From Firmicutes bacterium UBA3941 (lineage in GTDB: Bacteria > Bacillota > Clostridia > Caldicoprobacterales > UBA3941): a stretch of 21,285 nt of DNA. How positions within the stretch are numbered: the stretch's first letter is position 1; each line of letters begins with the position of its first letter. The stretch is taken from assembly GCA_002385665.1 (NCBI GenBank), contig DGDX01000038.1, positions 1-21,285 of the forward strand. The letters are read 5' to 3'. A program made the translations under genes and the position numbers. The notes below the pieces were generated by a model. The model was not told the DNA's origin. It was given only the letters and a program-made list of their open reading frames with translations, and made no database searches. This document shows positions 1 to 7,714 of the stretch, piece by piece.

Positions 1-52
1 CGCCTGACGGTTTTCAAGACCGTTCCCTTAAGCCGGACTTGGGTAATCCTCC
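1..52 (-). tRNA. tRNA-Ser (UGA anticodon), 3' part cut by window edge
   Basis: On the minus strand the 5' half is complete: an acceptor strand beginning GGAGGAT, a D-arm, then an anticodon stem-loop ACGGT-CTTGAAA-ACCGT that gives anticodon TGA (serine, UCA codons). The sequence runs off the window after the anticodon arm, so the long variable arm, T-arm and 3' end are not seen. It is the last gene of a Lys–Glu–Ser tRNA run. Confidence 0.88.
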
Positions 53-63
53 ATATATTAACA

Positions 64-135
64 TGACCCCTACGGGATTCGAACCCGTGTTGCCGCCGTG
101 AAAGGGCGGTGTCTTAACCACTTGACCAAGGGGCC
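64..135 (-). tRNA. tRNA-Glu (UUC anticodon)
   Basis: This is a full cloverleaf on the minus strand. The acceptor stem pairs GGCCCCT with AGGGGTC and leaves discriminator A. The anticodon loop CTTTCAC inside a CCGCC/GGCGG-type stem gives TTC (glutamate). The T-loop has the expected GGGTTCGAATCCC form. The gene is 72 nt and CCA is not encoded, so the 3' end must be added by tRNA nucleotidyltransferase. It lies between tRNA-Lys and tRNA-Ser. Confidence 0.96.
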
Positions 136-158
136 ACAGATGTATTTTCAAAAACATA

Positions 159-173
159 CCCGCAATTTGCGGG
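159..173 (-). other. Hairpin between tRNA-Lys and tRNA-Glu
   Basis: CCCGCAA-A-TTGCGGG is a near-perfect palindrome on the minus strand and is followed by TATGTTTTTG. It could be a weak terminator or attenuator after tRNA-Lys, or a processing hairpin in the tRNA precursor. The imperfect U-run leaves the choice open. Confidence 0.4.
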
Positions 174-181
174 AAAAATTG

Positions 182-257
182 TGGTGACCCATCGGCGACT
201 CGAACGCCGGACTCCTTGATTAAAAGTCAAGTGCTCTACCTACTGAGCTAATGGGTC
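182..257 (-). tRNA. tRNA-Lys (UUU anticodon)
   Basis: This is a full cloverleaf on the minus strand. The acceptor stem pairs GACCCAT with ATGGGTC, and the discriminator A is followed by an encoded CCA (182–184). The anticodon loop CTTTTAA gives TTT (lysine). The D-arm (AGCTCAGTAGGTAGAGC) and T-arm (GGCGTTCGAGTCGCC) are standard. It is the first gene of the tRNA run, about 15 nt downstream of the predicted transcription start. Confidence 0.97.
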
Positions 258-278
258 ATGTTCGCAGGGACATGTAAT

Positions 279-308
279 ATAATACAATATAATATACCCA
301 TATGTCAA
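279..308 (-). promoter_or_regulatory. Sigma-A promoter of the tRNA cluster
   Basis: On the minus strand there is a perfect −35 TTGACA (303–308), an 18-nt AT-rich spacer, and a −10 TATTAT (279–284). It sits just upstream of tRNA-Lys and has the strength expected for a stable-RNA promoter. Confidence 0.75.
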
Positions 309-362
309 CTAGAAAATTCTCAAGAGCTAAAAAATCTCCTATACCATATTCACAATTGTCAT

Positions 363-402
363 AAAAAAGGCCTTCCCCCAGGCTCAGCCTGAGGAAAGGC
401 CT
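363..402 (-). terminator. Rho-independent terminator of the DUF1858 gene
   Basis: On the minus strand AGGCCTT...AAGGCCT forms a long GC-rich hairpin, with inner AGGCT/AGCCT pairing, followed directly by TTTTTT. It lies 12 nt after the stop codon of the DUF1858 gene and separates it from the tRNA cluster. Confidence 0.88.
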
Positions 403-414
403 GATAAAGCCTGC

Positions 415-624
415 TTAAGCCTGCTTAGCAGCTAGAAAGTCGTTCAAGGAATCAACCAATTCATCGGCATTTATACCATGAACCATTGCAGCCTGTTCAA
501 TGCTCTCACCACTGGAAGCGGGGCACCCTATGCAGTGCATGCCAAATTGCATGAAAACGGCAAAGGTCTCCCTATCGAGCATCAATACCTCAGCAATGGT
601 CATATTCTTATTAATCTTGGGCAT
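415..624 (-). CDS. DUF1858 small redox-disulfide domain protein
   Basis: This 69-residue protein is a complete DUF1858 domain (the hybrid-cluster-protein-associated redox disulfide family). It has the characteristic N-terminal MTIAEVL helix, a FGMHC-IGC-P segment with a CxxC pair (C31, C34), and a C-terminal helix ending DELVDSLNDFLAAK. Family knowledge suggests a small cytosolic thiol/disulfide protein often found near hybrid cluster proteins or iron–sulfur enzymes, but its substrate is unknown and no such enzyme is adjacent here. The start is supported by GGGAGG 8 nt upstream. The gene has its own sigma-A promoter (656–684) and terminator, so it is transcribed alone. The family call is secure; the biological role is not. 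Confidence 0.85.
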   Translation of the reverse strand: MPKINKNMTIAEVLMLDRETFAVFMQFGMHCIGCPASSGESIEQAAMVHGINADELVDSLNDFLAAKQA

Positions 625-655
625 TTTTTAACCTCCCTAATCTAATTTAATATAT

Positions 656-684
656 ATAATATACCTTTTTGCCCCAGTATTCAA
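656..684 (-). promoter_or_regulatory. Sigma-A promoter of the DUF1858 gene
   Basis: On the minus strand: −35 TTGAAT (679–684), a 17-nt spacer, −10 TATTAT (656–661). It is about 32 bp upstream of the start codon and correctly oriented. Confidence 0.75.
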
Positions 685-763
685 CGCCTTTTTTTGTTTT
701 TCTGCCCTGAAATAGGATTTTTGGCAGGTTGCTTTTCCTCCTCTTTATGATATCATTAATATT

Positions 764-784
764 GGGGTAGTAACACTATTCCCC
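764..784 (+). other. Leader hairpin upstream of dnaD
   Basis: GGGGTAGT-AAC-ACTA-TT-CCCC folds into an eight-pair stem with a two-base bulge. It is not followed by a T-run, so it is not a terminator in the + direction. It could be an mRNA 5' stabilising element or an operator. I could not identify a convincing sigma-A promoter for dnaD beside it. Confidence 0.3.
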
Positions 785-817
785 ATTATAAAGTGAATTA
801 TAATAAGGATGATCTGT

Positions 818-2311
818 ATGCGGCTATGCTCTTTCTCAGAGACCTATCATATGTTCGATGTAACCCCGGTGGAAAACTTGTTTATACAAGAGTTCATGCT
901 CAAGGCACCGGGGGATTTTGTCAAGGTTTATATCTATGGCTTGAAACAATGTTATCACTTAAGCCAGTCTGAAAACACCATTGAAAGCTTTTCCAGGGCC
1001 CTGTGCCTGGAGACCAAGGTGGTTGAAAATGCCTTCCACTATTGGCAGAGGCAGGGGATTATGGAAATAAAAAAGGATGATGACGGACGGCTCTCCATAG
1101 AATATCTAAATATAAAGGACATGCTATATAATAACCAAAGCAGCAACAAATCCTTATACCATTATAAGGATTTTAATCAGAACCTCCAAGCTATATTTGG
1201 CAAAAGGCTGTTAACACCCCAGGAGTACTTAAGGGTTTACGATTGGATAGAGATCCTCAATCTCCCGGCGGAAGTGGTGCTGATGATGGTTCAGTTCTAT
1301 ATCAGCAAAAAAAGCAGCAGGATTAGTATCAACTATTTGGACAAGGTAGCTGAGAGCTGGGCCAGGGACGGTATAAATACCCTGCAGAAGGCCGAAGAAT
1401 ACATAAAGCAATATGAATCCTGTTATCAGGAGACCATAGCGGTACTAAAATACCTGGGGATTCACCGATCCCCTTCCAAGGCCGAATTGGATCTGTATAA
1501 AAAATGGCAGGACATTTGGGGTTTTCCTTTAAATGGTATCTTAGAGGCCTGCAAGGAAACAACCAAGATTCAATCCCCGAATATGGCGTACCTGGATAAG
1601 ATACTGGAAAGTCTTTATAAGGTTGGTATAACATCCCAGCAAGAGATAAAGGAGTACTTATCTTCAAGGGATTCCATTAATGATAAAATCAAGGAGGTAC
1701 TCTTTAATCTGGGGTACAAGAATACCCTGCCTACCCCTGAGCATCAGTCCCTATACATGAAGTGGACCAATAATTGGCAAATGGATCACGATGTTGTGCT
1801 CCTTGCCTGCAAACAATTGATACGAAAAAAAGCCAGGAGCAGCTTCAACCAGGTGGACGAACTCCTGGCCAGGTGGAATGAGCGGGGCCTAACCAAATCC
1901 AAAGACGTTAAGAATTATCTAAATCACAAGGAGCTCCTGATTAACGAAATAAGGGCTGTCCTGGAAAGAGCCGGTGATCGCCGAGAGGTTACGGCAGCCG
2001 ATCAAAAGGTGTTTGCGAAGTGGACCAAGGAATGGAATCTTTCCTACGAATTGATCCTGTTAGCTGCCGAATACTCCACCATGGCGGAGAATAAACTGAC
2101 CTTTATAAACAAGATATTGAGCAATTGGTACAAGAAGGGGATAACGTCTATCAAGGAAGCCAAAGCCGATCATGAGCAGCATGTACAAGACAGACAAGGC
2201 ATGAGTTCAGGTTCCGCCATGAGAAAACAGGTTGATTTTGGCCAGTTTGAGCAGCATTCCTATACCGATGAAGATTTGGAACACCTTTTCGAGGATTTGG
2301 AAAATGCGTAA
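818..2311 (+). CDS. dnaD: DnaD-family primosomal protein with four tandem DnaD C-terminal domains
   Basis: This is a replication initiation/restart protein of the Firmicutes primosome, which remodels origin DNA and helps the loader deliver DnaB. The N-terminal winged-helix DnaD domain spans residues about 12–100 (TPVENLFIQEF, then VKVYIYGLKQCY). Four DnaD_2-type repeats follow at about 121–198, 204–281, 291–368 and 378–452, each ending in a helix of the YxxxIxxxW type (YLDKVAESW in repeat 1, FINKILSNW in repeat 4). The C-terminus is acidic (YTDEDLEHLFEDL). At 497 residues it is about twice B. subtilis DnaD (one C-domain) and closer in size to its DnaB (two). I chose ATG 818 because AAGGA at 805–809 gives 8-nt spacing; the ATG at 809 overlaps that ribosome binding site. 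The helicase-loader gene follows 18 bp downstream in the same operon. The gene symbol is by family, not proven orthology. Confidence 0.9.
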   Translation: MRLCSFSETYHMFDVTPVENLFIQEFMLKAPGDFVKVYIYGLKQCYHLSQSENTIESFSRALCLETKVVENAFHYWQRQGIMEIKKDDDGRLSIEYLNIKDMLYNNQSSNKSLYHYKDFNQNLQAIFGKRLLTPQEYLRVYDWIEILNLPAEVVLMMVQFYISKKSSRISINYLDKVAESWARDGINTLQKAEEYIKQYESCYQETIAVLKYLGIHRSPSKAELDLYKKWQDIWGFPLNGILEACKETTKIQSPNMAYLDKILESLYKVGITSQQEIKEYLSSRDSINDKIKEVLFNLGYKNTLPTPEHQSLYMKWTNNWQMDHDVVLLACKQLIRKKARSSFNQVDELLARWNERGLTKSKDVKNYLNHKELLINEIRAVLERAGDRREVTAADQKVFAKWTKEWNLSYELILLAAEYSTMAENKLTFINKILSNWYKKGITSIKEAKADHEQHVQDRQGMSSGSAMRKQVDFGQFEQHSYTDEDLEHLFEDLENA

Positions 2312-2329
2312 TTTAGGAAGTAGATATAT

Positions 2330-3319
2330 ATGAATGAAGTTTATCTAAGGGAAATTCTTCAGGAATACGATGAAATCCAAAGGGCACAATCACATGCCCT
2401 GAGCCTGCGCAGGGAGGAAGTCTTTAGCAGGATTCCCGACATAGCCAAAATCCATAATGATATGATAGAATTGATGGCCCAAAATTCCAGGAAGGCTATC
2501 CTAAACCCCAACAATACTTCTGCCCTGGTGAATGAGCTGCAAGGACAAATAGCCCGGCTTAAGGCAAAGGAAATGAAGCTGCTTAAGGAAAACGGTTACC
2601 CTGGGGATTATCTGGAGATGCAGTACCGGTGCGAAATATGTAAGGATACGGGGTATACGGGCTTTCCCGTCAAGGAAAAATGCAGCTGTCTTGTGCAAAA
2701 ATTATTGGAGAAGACATACAGGCTCTCCAATATTCAGGAGTTGGAAGCTGAGAACTTTGACACCTTTGATCCCATGGTCTTCCCCGAAATTCCTTTGGAA
2801 AACAGCAGGCTAAACCAGAGGGAATACATGACCGAGCTCCGAGACAGGCTGCTGGATTATGTTGATGAATTCCCAAACAACCAAAAGCGAACCATACTCT
2901 TTACCGGTAAGACAGGACTGGGAAAAACATTTCTTCTAAACTGCATGGCCAAATCCATTATGGATAAGGGTTATACGGTCATACGGACATCCGCCTATAA
3001 CCTCTTCGATCAACTCTTTTACGGCGCCATATCGGATAGTCCCGATAGCCTGGCACAAAAAAGAAATCTATTCGAAGTGGATGTCCTGATAATAGATGAT
3101 CTTGGCACCGAAACCCGGCGTAACAACTTTACAGTAGAAGACCTTTTCAATATCATAAATGAGAGAACCCTAAGGCGCAGCCACACCTTTTTATCCACCA
3201 ATCTGGGCTTGTCCAACCTGAGGGAACGATATACCGACAGGATAGCCTCACGGCTCTTCGACAACGCCAACACCATGATTATAAGGTTTCAAGGTGCGGA
3301 TATAAGACTAAAAAAATAA
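2330..3319 (+). CDS. dnaI: DnaI/DnaC-like AAA+ helicase loader
   Basis: This ATPase loads the replicative helicase DnaB on single-stranded DNA. Residues 1–95 are helical and charged. A small zinc-binding motif follows (C101, C104, C118, C120). The AAA+ core is at about 150–329 with Walker A GKTGLGKT (193–200), Walker B VLIIDD (252–257), sensor-1 LSTN (288–291) and a DRIASR arginine-finger segment (303–308). The length of 329 residues is normal for this family. It is the second gene of the dnaD operon and ends tail to tail with the replicative helicase gene, its expected partner. It is sometimes annotated as a DnaC or IstB-like ATP-binding protein. No transposase is adjacent, so an IstB transposition role is unlikely. 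Confidence 0.92.
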   Translation: MNEVYLREILQEYDEIQRAQSHALSLRREEVFSRIPDIAKIHNDMIELMAQNSRKAILNPNNTSALVNELQGQIARLKAKEMKLLKENGYPGDYLEMQYRCEICKDTGYTGFPVKEKCSCLVQKLLEKTYRLSNIQELEAENFDTFDPMVFPEIPLENSRLNQREYMTELRDRLLDYVDEFPNNQKRTILFTGKTGLGKTFLLNCMAKSIMDKGYTVIRTSAYNLFDQLFYGAISDSPDSLAQKRNLFEVDVLIIDDLGTETRRNNFTVEDLFNIINERTLRRSHTFLSTNLGLSNLRERYTDRIASRLFDNANTMIIRFQGADIRLKK

Positions 3320-3345
3320 GCCCATCAGTATTCCTGATGGGTTTT
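3311..3345. terminator. Bidirectional terminator between the loader gene and dnaB
   Basis: CCCATCAG (3321–3328) pairs with CTGATGGG (3334–3341). A T-run (TTTT) follows on the + strand and TTATTTTTTT on the − strand, so it can end both converging operons. The dnaB stop codon (3325–3327) lies inside the stem. Confidence 0.85.
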
Positions 3346-4677
3346 GTCGTAGTTGGCGAACTTGGTAAACTGTCCCAACCATACCAGCTCCACGGTCCCG
3401 GTGGGGCCGTTTCGCTGCTTGGATATGATCAGCTCTGCTATATTCTTCTTCTCCGTGTCCGGATTATAGTATTCATCCCTATATATAAAGACTACCACAT
3501 CGGCATCCTGCTCAATGGCTCCGGACTCTCGAAGATCGCTGAGCATGGGCCGATGATCGGTTCTGGCCTCGGGGGCACGGCTAAGCTGGGACAGAGTTAC
3601 AACCGGCACAGACAGCTCCCTGGCCAAGGCCTTTAGGGATCTGGAAATTTCGGATATCTCCTGTTGCCTGTTCTCTACCCTTCCCCTCCCCGTCATGAGC
3701 TGAAGGTAATCAATGATGATCATGCCCAGCCCCTTTTCCATCTTCAAACGGCGGGCCTTGGAACGTATCTCCATAGCACTTATGCCTGGTGTATCATCTA
3801 TATATATGGGGGCCTGGGATAGGGGTCCTGCAGCTTCTACCAACTTGATCCATTCCCTTTCATCCAGATCACCGGTACGAATTTTTTGAAGCTCTACGTT
3901 GGCCTCGGAGCTTAGCATACGCTGAACCAATTGCTCCCTGGACATCTCCAAACTAAATATAGCCACCGGCACATTTTCATGCAGGGCGGCATGTTGGGCT
4001 ATATTGAGCACAAAGCTGGTCTTGCCCATGGAGGGTCGGGCAGCTACCAGGATAAAATCCGATGGTTGCAGCCCCGACGTTTTTTGATCAAAGTCGGTAA
4101 AGCCCGTGGGTATCCCGATAATTCTCCCCTTGTTCTTGGACATTTCCTCAATACGCGCATAAGTTTCCAAAAGAACGGTCTTTATTGGTTCAAAATCACT
4201 ACTGGTATTTCTCTGGGTAATCTGGAATATGCTCTTTTCAGCGTGATCTATAATGAGGTCAAGCTCTTCCCTGGCCTCATAGCTTTGCTTGATTATTTCG
4301 TTGCAGACGGAAATAAGCCTTCGTAGAATGGACTTCTCCTCCACGATGCTGACATAGTACCTGATATTGGCGGTGCTCGGGACTACCATGGACAGATCGC
4401 TTATATAAGCCACGCCGCCAACAGCCTCGAGGGTACCCCTTTGCCTGAGCTGTTCGGTAACCGTAACCAGATCTACGGGATCACCATGGTCATATATATC
4501 CAACATGCTTTCGAATATTTCCTTGTGGGCTTCAGCATAAAAATCCTCAGCCTTCAGAAAATCGGTGGCAGTCGCTACCGATTCCTTATCCAATAGCATG
4601 CAGCCCAGTACGGATTGTTCCGCCTCCATATTATGGGGCGGCATTCTAGACAGGCTTTCCATCATGGTCATGTCCAT
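3325..4677 (-). CDS. dnaB: Replicative DNA helicase DnaB
   Basis: This is the hexameric 5'-to-3' fork helicase (called DnaC in B. subtilis naming). The N-terminal DnaB domain (about 13–115) opens with PPHNMEAEQSVLG. The RecA-like C-domain (about 185–450) carries Walker A ARPSMGKT (213–220), the SLEM catalytic Glu (E244), Walker B MIIIDYLQL (319–327), and the DLRESGAIEQDAD arginine-finger/motif region (381–393). The 450-residue length is typical and no intein is present. It starts three bases after the L9 stop, with GAGGAAG inside the L9 gene as ribosome binding site, so the two are translationally linked. It ends in the shared terminator opposite its loader gene. Confidence 0.97.
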   Translation of the reverse strand: MDMTMMESLSRMPPHNMEAEQSVLGCMLLDKESVATATDFLKAEDFYAEAHKEIFESMLDIYDHGDPVDLVTVTEQLRQRGTLEAVGGVAYISDLSMVVPSTANIRYYVSIVEEKSILRRLISVCNEIIKQSYEAREELDLIIDHAEKSIFQITQRNTSSDFEPIKTVLLETYARIEEMSKNKGRIIGIPTGFTDFDQKTSGLQPSDFILVAARPSMGKTSFVLNIAQHAALHENVPVAIFSLEMSREQLVQRMLSSEANVELQKIRTGDLDEREWIKLVEAAGPLSQAPIYIDDTPGISAMEIRSKARRLKMEKGLGMIIIDYLQLMTGRGRVENRQQEISEISRSLKALARELSVPVVTLSQLSRAPEARTDHRPMLSDLRESGAIEQDADVVVFIYRDEYYNPDTEKKNIAELIISKQRNGPTGTVELVWLGQFTKFANYDKTHQEY

Positions 4678-4680
4678 TAT

Positions 4681-5127
4681 TTAAGCTTCCTCTACCCTTA
4701 TTTTCAATTTCCCGCTGATTTCGGGATACAACTTTACGTCTACCTCCATCTCACATAGCTGCTTGATAGGTTCGTCAAGAACTATTTTTTTCCTGTCTAT
4801 GGATATCTTATGCTGTTTCTTTAGCTCCTGGGCTATTTCCTTATTGGTTACGGAGCCAAAAAGCTTACCGTTTTCACCGCTCTTGGCCTTTATTACCAAG
4901 GTAATATCCGACAGTTTGTCTGCTATCTCCCTTGCCTCTTGGGCAGCTTGCTCTTTGCGCTTTTCCTCTGCCTTTTCCTTGTTCTTCAATTCGTTGAGAT
5001 TAGCCTTGGTAGCCTCTATTGCCAATCCCCTGGGAAACAGATAGTTCCTGGCATATCCGTCGCTTACATTTATTACGTCTCCCTTTGAACCTGAACCTTT
5101 TATGTCCTTAAGTAGAATAACCTTCAC
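4681..5127 (-). CDS. rplI: 50S ribosomal protein L9
   Basis: This 148-residue protein has the L9 N-domain signature ([18 protein letters not shown], then [13 protein letters not shown]), the long charged connecting helix (about 40–75), and the C-terminal rRNA-binding domain. It binds 23S rRNA near the L1 stalk base. The start is GTG, and its GTGA overlaps the TGA stop of the upstream phosphodiesterase gene by four bases, so translational coupling is likely. The gdpP–rplI–dnaB order is conserved in many Firmicutes. Confidence 0.97.
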   Translation of the reverse strand: MKVILLKDIKGSGSKGDVINVSDGYARNYLFPRGLAIEATKANLNELKNKEKAEEKRKEQAAQEAREIADKLSDITLVIKAKSGENGKLFGSVTNKEIAQELKKQHKISIDRKKIVLDEPIKQLCEMEVDVKLYPEISGKLKIRVEEA

Positions 5128-6698
5128 TTACTCTCACCTTCCTCATTTAAGTATTCCTGTATAACCATCGAAATCCTTTCCCTAGCTTCTTCTATGGTAA
5201 TATCCTTAAGCTGAGCCCCGGCTATGGTCATGTGCCCACCACCGCCTAACTTCTCCAATATCAATTGTACATTTATCCTACCCAGGGATCTGCCGCTGAT
5301 AATTACACCGCCATCCACCTGGGCCAATACAAAAGAGGCTTCAATTCCCCTGATGGTAAGAAGGCTATCAGCCGCCTGGGCTGCTATTAGGGATGGGTTT
5401 TTAACCCCGGGCGGACATTCGGAAGTAGCGATCTTGGGTGCCAAAATCTTTGCATTCTTTACGGTCTCAGCCCTGGCGATATAAGCATCTATATCATCCT
5501 TATAAAACTGCCTGGCCGATGTAGGGTCGGCCCCCGCCCTTTTAAGATAGGATGCCGCCTCGAAGGTCCGTACCCCCGTTTTAAAGGTAAAGCTCTTTGT
5601 ATCCATGGTAATACCCGCCAGAAGAGCATCCGCCTCCAGGGGATTTAACCTGAGTCTCTCATCAAAGTATTGCACCATTTCGGAGACCAGCTCGCTGGTA
5701 GAGGAGGCATAGGGCTCCAGATAGGCCAGGACCGGGTTTTCAATGGTCTCAGTGCTTCTCCTGTGATGATCTATCACCACTACCCTTTCTGCCATATCCA
5801 ATAGCTCCGGCGCCTCGGTAAAGCTTGGGCGGTGGGTATCCACCACTATCAACAGGGTATTGCTATCCATTTTGGAAGAAGCATCCTTGGGGGAAATGAA
5901 TAGATTTTTGTATTCATCTTTCTTTTTTAGCTCCCTCATCAGATACTCTATGGTGGCATTGGATTCTTTGAGAACTATATAGGCTTCTTTCCCTATATGA
6001 TTGGCGCATCTGTAAAGGCCTAAGGCCGAGCCTATGGAATCCAGATCCGGAAGCTCATGGCTCATAATAAAGATCTTGCTGGATTGTTCCATGAGCTCAC
6101 GAACCACACCGGTTATAACCCTGGATTTTACCTTGGTCCGTCTTTCTACCGCCTTGGTTTTACCTCCATAAAAGAATAGCCTGGTGCCCTTCTTTACAAC
6201 AACCTGATCCCCGCCCCTGCCCAGGGCCATATCCAGTGCCGTCTTGGCAAAATTGACGTTTTGGGAGGGGCTTTGGCCCTCAGCTCCGACACCTATGCTC
6301 AAAGTAGGTGACATATGACTGCCCAGATCTATTTCCCTGATATCGTCCAATATCCCAAATCTATTAGCTTCCAGCTTCTCAAGAATGTTTCCGTCCATTA
6401 CCATAAGGAATTTATCTCGTTCATATTTTTGCCAGCCTGCCTTATGACTCATAGCCCATTTGGCCAGCCTGCCCTCAATTTCCGCAATAAGCAATGGTCT
6501 GTCAGCCTCTTCGGTATGGGCCAGTACCTCGTCATAATTGTCCACATATATATGGGCTATGACCAATTGATTCCCCTTGTCTTCCTTTGGAACTACAGTC
6601 TGAACTGTAGCCCTGGGGGCCTCAGTCTTCTCGACTTCCTTATGTTCCGGTGCCCCAAAAAAATCGAATATTCTCTTAAATGTAGACCGCCATTTCAT
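5124..6698 (-). CDS. gdpP: GdpP/YybT-type c-di-AMP phosphodiesterase, short soluble form
   Basis: This DHH/DHHA1 phosphodiesterase is expected to hydrolyse c-di-AMP to pApA. A degenerate GGDEF domain spans about 45–180. The DHH domain (about 205–370) keeps the metal ligands H214, D218 and D220 in SHELPDLD, D287 in DTHR, the DHH triad 310–312, and D366. DHHA1 (about 400–515) ends with GGGGH (485–489). The length is 524 residues, against about 650–660 for the classical protein. The two N-terminal transmembrane helices and the heme-binding PAS domain are missing, and the protein starts with only about 40 polar residues before GGDEF. The start is well placed, with GGAGG 10 nt upstream and the yybS stop only 18 bp away, so no upstream part is hidden. 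It overlaps rplI by four bases. Confidence 0.92.
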   Translation of the reverse strand: MKWRSTFKRIFDFFGAPEHKEVEKTEAPRATVQTVVPKEDKGNQLVIAHIYVDNYDEVLAHTEEADRPLLIAEIEGRLAKWAMSHKAGWQKYERDKFLMVMDGNILEKLEANRFGILDDIREIDLGSHMSPTLSIGVGAEGQSPSQNVNFAKTALDMALGRGGDQVVVKKGTRLFFYGGKTKAVERRTKVKSRVITGVVRELMEQSSKIFIMSHELPDLDSIGSALGLYRCANHIGKEAYIVLKESNATIEYLMRELKKKDEYKNLFISPKDASSKMDSNTLLIVVDTHRPSFTEAPELLDMAERVVVIDHHRRSTETIENPVLAYLEPYASSTSELVSEMVQYFDERLRLNPLEADALLAGITMDTKSFTFKTGVRTFEAASYLKRAGADPTSARQFYKDDIDAYIARAETVKNAKILAPKIATSECPPGVKNPSLIAAQAADSLLTIRGIEASFVLAQVDGGVIISGRSLGRINVQLILEKLGGGGHMTIAGAQLKDITIEEARERISMVIQEYLNEEGESK

Positions 6699-6716
6699 GG
6701 ATCTTCAACCTCCATC

Positions 6717-7694
6717 TCAGCCCCCCTTGCGGCTGTCGTATGCCCTTCTGGTGCCAAAAATTTGCTCAAAGATTCCTAAAAAGGTTAAAGCAAAGGACAT
6801 GAACACAAGGGTCACTATCAATATCAGCGCACCGACAATTCCCGGCACCCCTCTCTCCCCCAGGAAGTAAGCTGCTACGGATAAACCCTGAACAGTGAAT
6901 ATAAATGTAAATACTGCGGAAACAGTATATAATACCACATCAAAATTGGGGACATTAACCCAACTGCCTAAAGCCGAAACAAGTATGAGCCCCAAAAAGC
7001 CCCGGCCCGTCCCCCTGGGGAGACTCCACCTTTTAAATGGGGGCACGCTGGGCGTTGGGGAACCGAGTCTTTTTAGTACAAATCTGGATACAAGGAAGTT
7101 TAAACCCCCGATAAATAAAGATGTTATTAGCAACATAGCCGGAAATACGGGAACCATGTCCCTCATCTGGTTTACGAAGAATTCTGCGAACTGATCCGGT
7201 GATGTTGCTTTATCTATTATGCCCAGGGCCTGATAAAACTCCCTTAAACCCTTGAGATCAACCGCGCTGGAATTGATCAGGGCCCTCATGCTGTCCAACA
7301 AAAAATCAAAAAAGCTCTTTCCTACCATCCATTTAAAAACCTGTAGGGAGACCAGGATGGACACCAAGACCCCACCGGCGGATAATATCATGGCCTCATT
7401 CATTTCAAGGTCTTTCCTGTAGGCAATCATCAGACCCAAAACTACAAAGGCGTTTAAGAAGAACATGATTATCCCCAGAAGAGGCTCCACCAGTAGTCCT
7501 ATCAAAATTGAAGATACCGCAAGGCATATAAAACCTGCATGTACCCCCTGTTTCGTCCCCACGACTACTATTGGAACCGGAAAGATAATTATCAATATAT
7601 TAAATAAAGGAATGGCATACAGAACCATGGCTAAAAAGGCTATAATTACTCCCACTATTATGCCATCCAAGATTGCTTTTGTAGGTTTCTCCAT
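6717..7694 (-). CDS. yybS: YybS-family (DUF2232) multi-pass membrane protein
   Basis: This is a hydrophobic integral membrane protein with about eight predicted helices, clustered in residues 10–105, 165–200 and 235–310. It has the DUF2232 layout: glycine-rich N-terminal helices, a central soluble-looking loop (about 115–165), and a last helix followed by a short Arg-rich cytosolic tail. Its function is not established; the family is typically encoded just before gdpP, as here. I chose ATG 7694, which has GGAG 8 nt upstream. A GTG at 7703 in the same frame would overlap that ribosome binding site. It ends 18 bp before gdpP. Because this GdpP lacks its own membrane anchor, YybS could be its membrane partner, which is inference only. 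Confidence 0.85.
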   Translation of the reverse strand: MEKPTKAILDGIIVGVIIAFLAMVLYAIPLFNILIIIFPVPIVVVGTKQGVHAGFICLAVSSILIGLLVEPLLGIIMFFLNAFVVLGLMIAYRKDLEMNEAMILSAGGVLVSILVSLQVFKWMVGKSFFDFLLDSMRALINSSAVDLKGLREFYQALGIIDKATSPDQFAEFFVNQMRDMVPVFPAMLLITSLFIGGLNFLVSRFVLKRLGSPTPSVPPFKRWSLPRGTGRGFLGLILVSALGSWVNVPNFDVVLYTVSAVFTFIFTVQGLSVAAYFLGERGVPGIVGALILIVTLVFMSFALTFLGIFEQIFGTRRAYDSRKGG

Positions 7695-7714
7695 TATATA
7701 CACTCCAAATTAAG

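Noticed and set aside
809..811. ATG at 809 as the dnaD start
   Set aside because: It overlaps the AAGGA ribosome binding site that is correctly spaced for the in-frame ATG at 818.
2330..3319. IstB transposition helper identity for the AAA+ protein
   Set aside because: There is no IstA transposase or insertion-sequence ends nearby, and the gene follows dnaD, as expected for the DnaI/DnaC loader.
3337..5044. Plus-strand open frames opposite dnaB and rplI (for example 3337–3636, 3931–4326, 4763–5044)
   Set aside because: They lie antisense to strongly conserved genes, have no ribosome binding sites or family resemblance, and their composition is that of the reverse frame.
6699..6716. Frameshift or lost start hiding the membrane and PAS part of GdpP
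   Set aside because: The upstream 18 bp carry a good ribosome binding site and directly abut an intact yybS, leaving no room for missing GdpP sequence.
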